In this document: positions 1-11,830 of the stretch, piece by piece
How the letters are laid out: every line of letters begins with the position of its first letter
How positions within the stretch are numbered: the first letter of the stretch is position 1
Origin: Akebia trifoliata
Taxonomy: Eukaryota > Streptophyta > Magnoliopsida > Ranunculales > Lardizabalaceae
Length of the DNA: 64,000 nucleotides
Assembly: GCA_017979445.1 (NCBI GenBank)
Contig: CM030704.1
Span: 9,159,658-9,223,657, forward strand
Reading direction: 5' to 3'
Notes under the pieces: model-generated
The model's input: the letters and a program-made list of their open reading frames with translations, nothing else
Database searches by the model: none
Told to the model about the DNA's origin: nothing
Program-made: the position numbers and the translations under genes

Positions 1-488
1 CATATTTTATCTTGTAGAAGATATATACAAGATATACAGTTTTACTTGCTTTTTAAATGCAGTTTACATAAATCTTATAGGACGCAGAAGTCTTGTGCTA
101 ATGAAAAAAATATTGTAGAAGGTATATACATGTTGATCTTAACTAGATTGGGTGGACATGCCCATCTATTTCGACCGTCCAATCGTAGTGCCATAATTTT
201 GGATGGCACGGGCACGGTAATGGCCACGGCCATGTGTGCACATTCACCACAAGCACAACACATGTTGGCATGATATTGTGTAGACCATCCATTGTTGTGA
301 TATTTGGAGATGTCCATTTATTTAAGAAAACTGACCCATAGTAAGACAATTTGAGTTTTTTTATTTATTTATTGTTTTAACTTGATTTTAGTTGGGTTCC
401 CTTGGAATATTTTATTCGTCTCCAATAATACCCCTGTATGATACCGCAGGGGCGTTGCCCCCGCACCCCCAACCTATTAATCGTCTCT
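1..488. other. Intergenic stretch, no gene seen
   Basis: No conserved protein or RNA gene was recognised on either strand. The open frames are short and overlap each other on opposite strands, as expected by chance. A C/G-rich patch near 448-470 is the only compositional feature. Confidence 0.5.
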
Positions 489-758
489 GGCAATAAAACC
501 TCTCTAAGTATATATTGGTGGGCATTATCTCCATAACTACCCTCTATCCACTCGAGCATCCGCTTGTTTTTTTCCATATACGTGTTCCACTCAATATAAA
601 ATGCATACTACAACATATATAATTTACTATCACTTTTGTAATATGTATTTTTTCTTATTTTTATTTTAGAGAAAAAGATTTTGATTTAAATAAATCTAAA
701 ACATTAGCCCATATGGTGATAATGCCCACCAATGTATACTTGGAAAGGTTTTATTGCC
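489..758. repeat. Foldback repeat, 41-bp inverted arms
   Basis: Positions 489-529 and 718-758 are inverted copies of each other with 3 mismatches in 41 bases, separated by 188 bases of AT-rich DNA. The arms begin GGCAATAAAACC and end GGGCATTATC. This is the layout of a small MITE or of the inner part of one. I could not fix outer ends or a target-site duplication. Confidence 0.55.
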
Positions 759-1392
759 GCACCAACTTTCTGTAAATGTTATGTGAATTTGACATTTTTT
801 TGGACTATGAAAAAGAATAACAAGATTTTTTTACTTTAGATCATCGAAAAAAATATTTAGATCAGATGGTCATAATAGTCCAATTAGATTGATTTTTGGT
901 GATATCATATAAGGATGAATTATCTGTTGTCAGTATTTATGAGATTTTAATATTTTCATCTACTTTGGTTATATGTTTTTTTTCTTCTTTCCTGATAGTT
1001 GTTTATGTGTATTAGTTTGCTAATTTTGCTACTCATTTTCTTGGCAATTCTTTGTGTTTTTTATCATGCATGTAGTGTTTTTGTTCCTTGATATTATTTT
1101 TAGTGATAGCATACAAAGATGGACTATCCATTTTTAGCATTCATGCAGCTTTCTTTTAGGAACTTTTGAATTTTAATTGATCTTGGAGATGTAAGTTGAA
1201 ATGAAATGCATCCCGATTCATTTAATTTATTTTAAGTTGTCAAATGCTGAGACAAAAAGTAACATAATCAAAAGAAATAAAGTCAAAAATTGATTCCGCA
1301 AGATTGACACCCTATCTTCATAAGATTTATGTTGATATCTGTGTGGAATTAGTTAAGAAGGGAAAAAGACCCGGTACTTCATTGAATGTATC
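759..1392. other. AT-rich stretch, nothing recognised
   Basis: AT-rich DNA without a recognisable gene, long repeat or RNA. It ends where the Gypsy-type LTR start is inferred. Confidence 0.5.
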
Positions 1393-1894
1393 TGTAGACA
1401 CCCCATTTTTGCATCCACCTGACTTGACGATTCGGCACCCGGTTGCTGTGGATTCCTAATGATGAGCGCAAAGAATTCGAAAGCTTGAGAGAAGTCTCCT
1501 TCCAATTCCCTTTTGTCTTCTAATTCTATTCCTTTCTTTCTCTTCGCCACGCGACATAGAATTACGCACGCTTAAGATCACTACACGTTTGGATAACTTA
1601 GAGACCTCACTACGCTAGGAAAACATAACCTCGAGACTTAGAAATAATCACGTTGCAATTGAAAGAAACTTCACGCCAAAATTCACCCAAATGGATAAAA
1701 ATAAAAAAAAATGACGAAAATCCCCCTTATGAATTTCGGACCTCCAAAAAGTCTCAAAAGTATCTTCATTGTACTCAGAATAGGATTTCGAGTCTAACGG
1801 GACCCAAATCGATGAAATCAAAGAAATTTATATTAAAAGAAATTGAAAAATGACCAAAATGCCCCTCGACCTCCAAACCCAAGTTAAAGATCTC

Positions 1895-2110
1895 GATCCT
1901 TAGGAAAATATAATAAAAATTAAAATCAAGTTAAAATTAAACAATTAAAACTTAAAATTTAATTTAAAATTAAACAATTAAAATCTAATCCATAATTAAA
2001 AAATTAAAACTTAAAATTAAACAATTAAAATCTAATTCAAAATAATAAAAAATTAAAACTTAAAATTTAATTCAAAATTAAACAATTAAAAATCGGATTC
2101 CAAATTTAAA
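1895..2110. repeat. Degenerate AATTAAAA-rich tandem block
   Basis: Short units such as AAATTAAACAATTAAAA and AAAACTTAAAATTTAATT recur through this stretch. It is low-complexity DNA inside the inferred Gypsy LTR and does not code for protein. Confidence 0.6.
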
Positions 2111-3133
2111 CAATTAATTTGAAAACTTTAAACCAAAATTTAATCAACCCATCAACGTAAATAAAAATGCAAGCAATCAATAATATTAAATCAAATTGAC
2201 CAATCAACATACAAATTAAAAGCGATCAACCAACCAAAAATAAAATCGACTAATCGACATTCAAATCAACCAATCAACTTGAAATTAAAATCCAAATCAA
2301 CCAATCAACGTTCAAATTGAAAATAAACAAACTAGCCAACGAATCAATCCAACCGATAAACTTAAACTAAAAACCTATGCGATGCATGGGATCACCTTCT
2401 ATATGAAGCCCAAAAAAGATTAGAAGTAAAATCTCTACCTTCCTAGGTCCGGTCAACGAAGTTAGAAAGAATAAAAAATAAAATAAAATAAAATCAAAAA
2501 AAGAATAAACAAATAAAAAAGCAAGTAAAAGAAAACATAAAAAAAGAAAGAAAGAGAAAGATTAGAGGAATAAAAAAATTAGGAACTATGGTCTATAAAA
2601 GGAATCATACGTCCTCTTGAGAGGGATGACTTTCTTTTGAGGAAAAAAGGAGGATATTCTTGAGATAACACCAAGAGGTCTGACGTTTTTTGGACAAGAG
2701 AGGGCTGTTCTCTGTCCATTTTTTTCTATTTCATAACTCACATACGGCAGCCAAGGAGAAAAAGAAAAAATTCTGAAAAGCAAGAAGAAGGAGAAAGGAA
2801 AAAGAAAGAAGAGAGGAGAGGAAGGAGTGACCTGGTTCGTCTTCTCCAATAGCTCCCTTTACTGTCTCCATATAACCAGCAACCTCATCACTTTGAACCA
2901 TTTTCTCAAATCCTCAATCTTTCCTCTCAGTCGTCCATTCGCTTATTCATTTGCTCTTAAATACATGCTCTTCCTCTTCAGTTCTCTTTCTGATTCACAT
3001 TCGTTTGAAGAGAAGCTCTCTCCTTGGACAACAACAAGTAAGGAAAAAAAAATAAAGAAAGGAAAGAAGAAGAGAAAAAAACAAGAAAATAGAGAAAATA
3101 GAAAAAAAAAAAAAAAAAAGGACTTACTTGGGT

Positions 3134-3222
3134 AGCAGCTATCTTCTTCTCCCTCTCTTGAATGTCTCCAGCAGCAGCAGCTATTTTCTTCTCCCTCTCT
3201 TGAATGTCTCCAGCAGCAGCAG
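3134..3222. repeat. 42-bp tandem repeat with CAG ends
   Basis: Two copies of a 42-bp unit start at 3134 and 3176. Each begins AGCAGCTAT, contains TTGAATGTCTCCAGC, and runs into a CAG triplet run. A third, diverged copy resumes at 6405, directly after the inserted solo LTR, so the LTR landed inside this array. Confidence 0.75.
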
Positions 3223-6200
3223 TGTGGCGCCCCGCCGAACGTTAACACAAATCCCCATGTCAGATCTCAAGGTACTAGGTGGCACCTCGAAATTTCGGCA
3301 TGGTCTCCTCTATTTATGTTAGCATTCCAAGGCATTCAACCTGCACCTGATAAACGACATACAATCCTGCATACATATACAAAATATAATACTAGCGGAA
3401 GCTTAAATACGTCTAATAACGAATGAAATATCAGAGTGCGGAAGAATAACCAGAATACAGGATTATACAAAATTTCTCACTCTAACAGAATTCCTAACAC
3501 TCAAGACAGAATCCATAAAACTACCTGGGGGAATTGACACCACTAGGGGGTATTGCCCTAGTACTTACCAGGTGACGAACTCTGATTGTCTATCTGACCA
3601 ACCAGAGGATCTTCATTCGTACTCTATACTTGCCTCGCCAAGCTCTGAATCTGAAACTAAAAAAATAGAGAAGGAAAGGGTGAGTAACAATGGTTACCCA
3701 GTAGGGAAACAAACAATTTCTGCCAATAACCCCTCCTAGCATGAACGAATAAGCATACTGAATCATTTTAAAATAATCAAAGTTTTATATAATAAACTAC
3801 GATTAACTGGTACATATAGCAAGGGATGAGCAACTAAACATTTTAAAACTGACATTACATCAATCAACAGTACTAACTATACCATTTTCTTTATGTACAA
3901 ATCTAATTGATCAAATGGAAACATTAAACATGTATTTCATTTTATATATCAAAGTAAAGCAGCAGATACATAATACACAATGGTGGAGTATTGGAATTAG
4001 AGTGTTGGGATTCACGACTGGATCGCTCCCAGTCGGGACATGATGTTACAATTTCTCTCTGGCTTTTAGTTCCTGATTTTGTGGCCGATCGCTGCCCTTA
4101 CCACGTTTGGTTGACCATTTATCCGGCTCAGACTGGCCGTTTGACGTGACCGTAAGCAATGGGTCTCTTTTCGATGTGTCAGAACGTTCGACTATTATAG
4201 ATTGTTAGTGATCACTGACCAATCATCTTCGTCTATGCCTATCAGGCGTACATGTGATTCCCAAATATACAAACCATTCGTATACGACCACCTTTACATT
4301 ACAAGTTCACTGGTAAAGATAGAGATGAATAAACCCGGATTCCAGTTGTGACTCCACTCTCATACGCGTCCCATACCACGTATGAGCTTGGTGGTCCCTA
4401 CCGTACATCCCAGGATAATACACCACTCCGGATGATATGACGCACTATCCCTTCAGGCATTCACAAACTCTTTAACAGCTCACAAAATAGTTATATATAT
4501 ATATATATATATTATTTTCATTTGAAAATAAAAGAGAAATTAACAATACAAGGTTGAGAATAGATATCCAGTTTCCTACCATGCAAGTGTGGCCACCCGG
4601 CCTAAAATAAATAACATAACGGAAACGTAAACAGCGCTTCGCGCTAACAGAAAGGAAATAAACATGCAACCAATAATATTATCCCTGGATATCTGTTCAC
4701 CAACCTGCACACAACACAACAACGTAAAATGCAGACATCACCCCTCGGGTGTGACTCTGATATTTTACCGTTTCATACCCTTTTTCATTTTTTTCCGATT
4801 TTTACAGTTTTCAATCTCTTCAATAAAATATCCATTTTCTGATATTCATCAACTCAAAATGAATTCATTGAATATTAAATCACATTTTCTAACTATAGAA
4901 TTTATTTCTATCAATAATATTGAAAAGGAATACAATTTTTATATCAAAACAGGGTCCGAACAGTGCACAAGACCCAATTTATGAAAATAACCCGTTATAA
5001 TACTCTACCCACGTATAATTTGTTAAAAATACAATTAAACATATCAAACATGCAATTTCTGGCGTGAATTTTGAAATAAACAAAGAATTCTATATTTCGG
5101 AAATACATCTAAATTTTTCCAATAAAATCCTAAATGCAATTTTCACAATCTATGATTACTAATAGAAATTGAGAGTTCCTTACAATGTCTAGGCGAAAGG
5201 ATCAAAGCGTGTGCGAGGAAATCGAGGCGATCAGTACGGAAATCGAGACGGACCAAACTTCGAAGCAGCTAATTTTTGAAATCTGCCCAATGGTTTCGAA
5301 GATCTCGATGTGCTCGTCTCTTCTCCCTTCTACGGCGAAAGGCGGTTTGACCCCGAAATCGATGAAAACCGAGGTCAAAGTTACGAAATCTCCGTATAAA
5401 AATACGGCTGATTTTTGACTATATGGGGTGAAAAAGATGAGAAAACGAAAGGAATTTGGGTGGGTTATGTAGAGAATGAGGTTGCGGACGTTTCTCCCTT
5501 CTGCGTCAGAAGACGTGACCCGGAAACGGACGAAATCCGAGGTCAAAGTTTCGAAATTTCCGTATCCAAATACGGCTGATTTTTGACGATATCGGGTAAA
5601 ATAAAAAGTGAAACAAAGAAAGGTTGGATGGGTTTTGTAGAGAACGTAGCTGCGGACATTTCTCCCTTCTGCGTCGATCATCGACGGCGAGCCGTTTGTG
5701 AGAGATCTGAGATGGAAGATCGAAGAGAAAAAAAAAATTTTGTTTTTTATATGTCTCGGCTGTATGGACGCGTTGGGGAAGATGACATATATAAAAAAAA
5801 ATTAAAAATATTATTTAAATAAAATGTAGGACGAATTCGGTATTTTGTCAATTGTTTCGATCGATGATAACTTGATCATCCGGACTCTAAAACTGACAAA
5901 TGAATACTCTATTTCGCCTAATTTTTCATTTCGGATCTAATGGTACAGTCAATTTCTACAAAATTATGTCTCCATCAAAGATTTACATTTTTGGCCTGAG
6001 GTGACCCCTAAACTTGATGTCGTTTTCGTTTTTGACGATAATTCGACTTCCTGATCTCCAAAAATTACAAATAAATAGTTCACGTTCAATAATTTTTCGT
6101 TATGAATCCAATGGTATAATTGAATCTTAAAAGTTATTGCTCTAACAAAAAGTCACTGTTTTAGCCTGGTCCGACCCGGTAATCGAGGATTTTGCAACTT

Positions 6201-6404
6201 TTATATTCGAACTCGCATTTGAGCTTGCTTACAGGCTAAACTATGTTTTTCGATCATTTTGAATCTAATGGTGAGGTCAAATTCCATTAAAAACAATCAT
6301 AAACATCATAAAGTTTTACCCCTAAATCCCACTTTCAAGATTTTCTTAAAATTCCACTATTTATTTTTTCCTCGAGATACGAATTAAAAATTCGGGGTGT
6401 TACA
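3223..6404 (-). mobile_element. Solo LTR of a Gypsy-type element, 3182 bp
   Basis: Read on the minus strand it starts TGTAACACCCCGAA and ends GGGGCGCCACA. These are the TG...CA ends with a GTAACACCCC start common in plant Gypsy LTRs. It is flanked by AGCAG at 3218-3222 and 6405-6409, a perfect 5-bp target-site duplication. The duplication lies in a CAG-rich array, so its statistical weight is lower than usual. No internal element region is attached, which indicates recombination between two LTRs. It contains a 168-bp tandem repeat. Confidence 0.75.
5310..5690. repeat. 168-bp tandem repeat inside the solo LTR
   Basis: The sequence AGGTCAAAGTT recurs at 5372 and 5540, a period of 168 bases. 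The following ACGGCTGATTTTTGAC, TGTAGAGAA and TTTCTCCCTTCTGCGTC blocks repeat in order. A weaker partial unit precedes 5372. The 159-codon open frame on the minus strand here is this repeat read through, not a gene. Confidence 0.7.
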
Positions 6405-7004
6405 AGCAGCTATCTTCTTCTTCCCCTCTTGAATGTCCCCATTTCAGCCTTCTATTAGCACATCTTTTACTCCCCAACGTAGCAGCACCTTGCTGCCCTT
6501 TCTTCCTCTCTGCTAAATCAGCAACCCCACTGTCCATTATAGTCCCCATAATAGTTTCCATTAACAATCCATTCATCACGCTTTTTTACATCTTCAAACA
6601 CCTCTCCTCATTCTCTCACGTTCAACCATTACAACAGCTAACTAACTTCACGTTTTCTTCTTCTCAGCCCCACTTTAGCCCCAAACGTCCTTTAGTAGAT
6701 CCTACTACGACACCCATTGTTCTCTCACGTTCTCTCCTACAGCATCACATATCCTTTTGGGCAGCTTCTACCCCTCCTCTCTCGCATATTCGAGCAGTAA
6801 GCAATCAAATATTTCTGAAGGAACTATGCATAACCATGATCTTGCAAGTGGTAAGTCCGTTTTATTTCCTTTTCGTACTCTCCTCTAAGTGTTATTTTAT
6901 GTGTTGGTTTCATTCATGAACATTAATTTGCGAAGTTTGCATGAGTCTGACTTGCTGTTTTTTTTGTGCTTAGAAATTTCAAAATTGATTTTTTTTTATT
7001 AAAG

Positions 7005-7610
7005 TTAACACGTGAGACGACTCACTAAATCTTGGTGCATATAAGGGCTCAAAATCGATTTTTTTTTAATAACGTGGTTGTGGATCAAGTCATTGAGTTT
7101 ATGTGTGCAAGAGGGTTTAAAATTGATTTTTTAAATAATATGCATGTGAATCAAGTCGCTGATTTCTTGGGCGCATTGGAGGTTTAAAATCATACTTTTT
7201 TTATGAAATGAGCATCGAGTTGACTCACTGATTTGTGTGTACATCGAAATTTTAAAATGGGTTTGTTTAATTGAATTAATATGTGAGTCAACTCGCTGAT
7301 TGGTATGTGCATGAGGAGCATTAAAATCGATTTCTTTTAAAATGTACACGTGAGTCAACTCACTAATTTTTTATGCACATATGAGGTTTAAAATTGATTT
7401 TTCGTAAAGTTACCACGTGAGTTAACTCACTGATTTGTGTTCACATATGAGTTTAAAATCAATATTCTCTTTAATAATATTGCCAGATGAAATGGACATG
7501 AGTTAACTCACTGATTTTGGTGGATATTGGGGTGTGAAAAGTTATTTTACTTTCCAAAATGTTGTCAATGAGTCGACTCGCTGATTTGTGTTCACGTGGC
7601 AAAAATGGAT
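7005..7610. repeat. Array of about nine degenerate 70-bp units with TGAGTCAACTCA cores
   Basis: Each unit has a core close to TGAGTCAACTCACTGATTT followed by a GTGCACAT-like stretch and TTTAAAATTGATTTTT. Cores are visible near 7012, 7141, 7207, 7282, 7350, 7420, 7500 and 7569, with a weaker one near 7083. The core is an imperfect palindrome containing TGAGTCA, the classic bZIP/AP-1 type site. The array lies within the inferred Gypsy LTR. A regulatory role is an inference. Confidence 0.6.
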
Positions 7611-8309
7611 TCTTGAAAATCCACAACTTGCTAATTTTGGGGATTTATGGGTTTTTCTTTGATTTGGTGATTTTCCTAAAATTATGATTTTCTATTTTTG
7701 AAAAATTGATATTTATAGATTGCTAATTTGGGAAACCCAATTTTGATAATTCTCTAATTTGGAAAATCCCTTTTTTAAATTTCTAATTTTGAACTCTCAA
7801 TTTAGGAAATTTCTAATTTCTAATTTAGAAATTTTATGAATTTCTAAATTAGAAGTTTCATATTCTCAGTTTTTCACTTTAGAAAGTTTTCACAGATTCC
7901 TATTTTGGTCGATTTGGAAAATCTTCATATATTTGGATTTGTAATTGAAATGTTGCCATGTGGACTTTGAAGCATAGACCGGAATTAAGGCTTTTTTAAA
8001 TATTTCCATCTTTATGCGAAATTTGAGATTATATGATATTTGGGAAATATTGGCATTGAGATTCGTTTAACACATTCGATATAATTTGATGATGATGGTG
8101 ACGATGATTGGACCATAATCTTGACTTTAGTCTCTACCCGTTGACCGTAGGACAGTTTGGATCGTAGTAGAGACCGATCATCTCGATCGGGCAGGTTCGC
8201 TGCCTAACACCTTCCGAAACCCGTAATCTGACCTCTTATCCATTTCTCTGATCCGTGGACCGATCCGATCCATTTTGGAGTTATTTTTGGTTCCTAGACC
8301 TAAACTAGG

Positions 8310-8319
8310 TGGCGACTCC
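8310..8319 (+). other. Probable Gypsy primer binding site
   Basis: TGGCGACTCC follows the inferred LTR end within 0-2 bases. I recall this motif as the tRNA primer site after the 5' LTR of plant Tat/Ogre-type Gypsy elements. The usual following GGGG block is absent here, so the match is partial. Confidence 0.4.
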
Positions 8320-8438
8320 TTATTCCCTAAAAGTCCCCAATTTACCAATCGGACCCTTATCCACAATTTGGTGGAAAACGGGTCGAGACGATTTCAGTAT
8401 CAGGATATTCATCTCTAATGAAGTAATTTTAGACAACG

Positions 8439-9360
8439 ACGGGGCTAAGTTGCACTAAGAAGCAACATAAGAATCACTGGGATAAAAGTAAAGTTATGTG
8501 GGCTAGATGGATTAAGCTAAAAGCATGTAGTGATGTGGGTTACGACGTTATTAACAATAAGGTATTAGCGAGCGATGACTGGTGAAACTCTTGGTTGGAG
8601 GTAATTTTCGATTAGTTTATCAAATAGGAAAGTCATGTTTACCTATTTAAATCCATTAAATAAATAAATTTATTTTGTAGAAAAATAAAATTGATGCACA
8701 ATGGCGTTATGAGGGACTGGAACATGTTGAAAAGTTGGACATACTATTTGGAGGGACCTATGCTACTAGAGAGTATGTCGTACGCTCTTCTAATCCTGAT
8801 GCACATCCATCTATTGGGTCATCTAGAATTGGAGAGCATGAGCTTCATGATAATAATAATGGTGGTGGTGGTGACGACGATGATCTTGCATTTGTTCAAG
8901 AAAAGCAACCACCAGAGTCCCAACCATTAGGTCCTCAACTACCTGTTGATATTTCTCTTAATACTGATGTTGATGGTGATGGTATCCCTACATTTACTGC
9001 ACCATCACACAAGAAATTTAGAGATTTTCAATCTCATTTCAAACGACAAAAAATGACAAATGCAACTATGTTAGGACAACAGATTGATTGTTTGATTGAA
9101 GCAGTTTCGTCAAGGATGAGCGCGAGTAGTGCACCACCTCCTCTACTACCTACACACCTGGTAGCATTATGAAGTGTATTGATCTGTTGGATGCAACAAC
9201 AGAGATCATCCCTAATAGTAATCATTATCGATTTGCACTGGAATTATTTAGTATGAAGAAGGAGTACAGGCAAATTTGGTGCATGTTGCGAATCGATGAA
9301 CTCTATTTTGGGTGGTTGGATGGTGAGATGGAGGATGCTCGAATTAATCGTTCGAAGTAG
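8439..9360 (+). pseudogene. Harbinger Myb/SANT-like accessory protein, broken
   Basis: The first coding part (about 8439-8600) reads as a Myb/SANT-like helix region with KKQHKNHWDKSKVMWARWIK and KLKACSDVGYD. It has an in-frame stop where a second Trp is expected after DDW. A probable intron ends TTTTGTAG at 8682. The next part gives KLDILFGGTYATREYV, the conserved linker of plant PIF accessory proteins, then an acidic G/D-rich stretch. A frameshift near 9150 separates this from the C-terminal part starting IMKCIDLLDA and ending ELYFGWLDGEMED. In intact elements this protein works with the transposase on the element ends. The N-terminus is missing and the copy is not functional. Confidence 0.75.
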
Positions 9361-9599
9361 TATTTGTGTAGTTTTTGATCTGTATGTTTATTGTCATATT
9401 TCATTGATGGTTATGATTATATCCCACCCCTATAGTGGTATGTTATTGACAATGCCTATTTATTTTTTTATGTTTTATGTGGATTGGGTAGTATGCCCGT
9501 TATGTGGTAAATGCTAAACATGTCTATTGTGTTATTTATGTTATTTGAGTGTTATGGTTTGGATTTATATAATTTTTAATTATGTATTTATACAGACTT

Positions 9600-11012
9600 A
9601 TGGATTCCGATGATGATATTTTCACGCATGATGATATGTCCAGTAACGATGAAATTTATGACGTGAATACCGTAGATGATGATCTATCGTTAGATATTTT
9701 GGTAACAGGTGCCATTGTTGCAATACAACAATACGCTGACACCTTTATCTATAGGGAACCACATAGGAGTTCTGTTTATACTGGAATAGATTATGTGCGT
9801 CATATCATTGATGAAGAGAGTAATACATGCAATGATTTATTTAGGGTGGAACGACATGTTTTCTTAAATTTGTGTGACATATTAGAAGGAAATGGTATGT
9901 TAAAAGACGAAAAGAAGATCTCGGTCTAAGAATAAGTTGCAATGTTTGTTTATACCGTGAGTCATAATGAAAGGCATAGGGTACTAAGGGCTAGTTTTAA
10001 ACATTCATTAGATACAATTAACAAATATTTTCACATAGTTCTAAGAGGCTTAATTGAAATTTCAAAGCTTTTGATCGTTTCTCTTAATCTCAACGAAGTC
10101 TCAATGCATATACGAACCAATGAAAGATATTGGTCATATTTCAAGGTATTTAATAATGATTTTCCTTTATTTACCATTATTTCTAATAACGTCAAATATC
10201 ATTATTTATATTTGAAATATGTAAATATAACGACTGTTTTGGGACGATTGATGAGACACATATTAGTGTATATCTCCCGTTCGTGCATCAAGATAGATTT
10301 CGAGGACACAAAGACATAATACAAAATGTTATGGCTACTTGTGCTTTTGATATGCCATTTACACATGTCGTAGCTGGATGGGAGGGATCAGCTAATGATT
10401 CTAGCATGTTCCTCGATACTATTATGAAGTCATTGTTACAATTTCCACCACCTCCTCCAAGTTAGTTATTTTAAAATTAAGATAAAATACAATATTAAAA
10501 TGCAATTTCCATAGCTTCATTCTTAATATGTTATTTTCTTTTTTCAAGGTAAATATTATTTGGTCGACTTTGGATATCCATTGATGAAAGGTTGCCTTGC
10601 ATCTTATCAAGGTGTAACATATCATTTAAAAATTTTTAGAAGAGAATTGAGGTCAAGAACATATAAAGAATTCTTTAATTATATGCATTCTTCACTTATG
10701 AATTTCATAGAGCGATGTTTTGGAGTTTTAAAGGCAAAATGACTAATTTTGAAGTAAATGTCACGTTACAAATTCGAAACACAACGAGATATTACATTGA
10801 CTTGCATGACACTCTATAATTTCATAAGGAAACATGCAATTGTAAATGAAGAATTCTTATGTTTCAAAGAAGAATAAATTGTGCAAGATGAAGGGGGTAC
10901 ACCAAAATATAATAATAATGATGAGCCTGTAGATAGTCGATCTCGTGTTACCATGGAAATGACAAGGACTAGAATAACTAATGCATTATATGTTGTTTAT
11001 AATAGAACTTAA
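9600..11012 (+). pseudogene. Harbinger DDE_4 transposase, broken
   Basis: The ATG at 9600 starts MDSDDDIFTHDD after a likely intron acceptor. Recognisable blocks in order are RVERHVFLNLCDILE, SHNERHRVLRASFKHS, IDETHIS (first catalytic Asp, near 10250), QNVMATCAFDMPFTHVVAGW with EGSANDSSMFLD, YLVDFGYPLMKGCLASYQG (second Asp, near 10565), and IERCFGVLKAK (catalytic Glu, near 10710). All three DDE residues can be read. The gene is broken by a frameshift near 9925 and a stop at 10741. An apparent intron from 10146 has lost its AG acceptor (AATATAA before CGACTG). A second intron spans about 10461-10548. It is inactive as it stands. Confidence 0.82.
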
Positions 11013-11104
11013 GAGCTTTGATCTATTTTAGATTTGTTCTTAATGAAAATTATATTTTTCTTTTTGTATGACATTGTAATTTTTTTTATTTGATAAAATG
11101 TGAT

Positions 11105-11290
11105 TTGTGTATGAGATGTTATGTGGATGTTGGAATGTGTATGGGATGTTATGTGAATGTTGAAATGTATATGAGATGTTATGTGAATGTTGGATTGTGT
11201 ATGGAATATTAATGTGTACGGGATGTTATGTGTAAGTTGGATTGTGTATGGAATGTTAATGTGTATGGGATGTTATGTGGATATTAGATT
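11105..11290. repeat. Minisatellite, TGTGTATGGGATGTTATGTG units
   Basis: About five degenerate units of 30-40 bp built from TGTGTATGRGATGTTATGTG and AATGTTGGAT lie in tandem just after the transposase pseudogene, in the non-coding tail of the Harbinger element. Confidence 0.65.
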
Positions 11291-11830
11291 ATGTATTATG
11301 CAAGTATTTTCTTTTTTAGAAAAATCTCATATGTCCATTTTTAAGAGGAGATGCTGCCCAAATTTTGATAGAATTATAAAATTTACAAATTTTGTTAAAG
11401 TAAAATAATTAATTTTATAATTTTATATATAAATTTATTATATATATATATAGTGTAATTATATATTTATTAAGACATTCTGGTCATTTTTTATTATAAT
11501 GTTAATAGTAACATTTCTCTTAAAACAATGATGAACTATAATGACTTAAAACATATTGATGTACGTATTATGTGTTTTTTTTTTATAATGTTAATGTGTA
11601 TTAGATATTGCGTGGATGACATATTATATATTATGCAGGTATTTTTTTTATCAGAAAAATTTCATATGTCCATTTTTAAGAGTAGATGCTGCTGAAATTT
11701 CGATAGAATTATAAATTTATTTTAATTAAAAATAATTATTTTTATAATTTTTTTAATATAAATTTATTATATTTATATATGTATTTAGTGTAATTATATA
11801 TTTATTAAGGTATTCTAATAATTTTTTATG
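11270..11830. repeat. Two direct copies of a 220-bp segment
   Basis: Positions about 11270-11500 and 11605-11830 match in order: ATTATGCA-GTATTTT, CATATGTCCATTTTTAAGAG, AGATGCTGC, GATAGAATTATAAA, and AGTGTAATTATATATTTATT. They are diverged by substitutions and small indels, so the duplication is old. It lies in the 3' non-coding part of the Harbinger element. Confidence 0.65.

Larger units (their letters stand above)
1393..8309 (+). mobile_element. Tat/Ogre-like Gypsy LTR (inferred), interrupted by a solo LTR
   Basis: The segment starts TGTAGACACCCCATTTTTGC and ends just before TGGCGACTCC at 8310. From memory of the family, that pair is typical of the LTR start and the primer binding site of plant Tat/Ogre-type Gypsy elements. 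Between them lie A-rich low-complexity blocks (about 1895-2110) and a degenerate 70-bp repeat array (about 7005-7610). Removing the nested solo LTR at 3223-6404 leaves about 3.7 kb, a reasonable length for this group. There is no second LTR or internal coding region in the window, so the element is truncated after about 8400, where Harbinger sequence begins. The exact 3' end is inferred. Confidence 0.5.

Noticed and set aside
2827..3135. Lysine-rich open frame of 102 codons
   Set aside because: Low-complexity A-rich translation inside an LTR; no domain.
5202..5681. 159-codon open frame on the minus strand
   Set aside because: It lies entirely in a solo LTR and is a 168-bp tandem repeat read through; it has no protein family resemblance.
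8735..9172. Possible host transcription factor gene
   Set aside because: The FGGTYATREYV linker and the neighbouring DDE_4 transposase show that it is the accessory gene of a Harbinger transposon.
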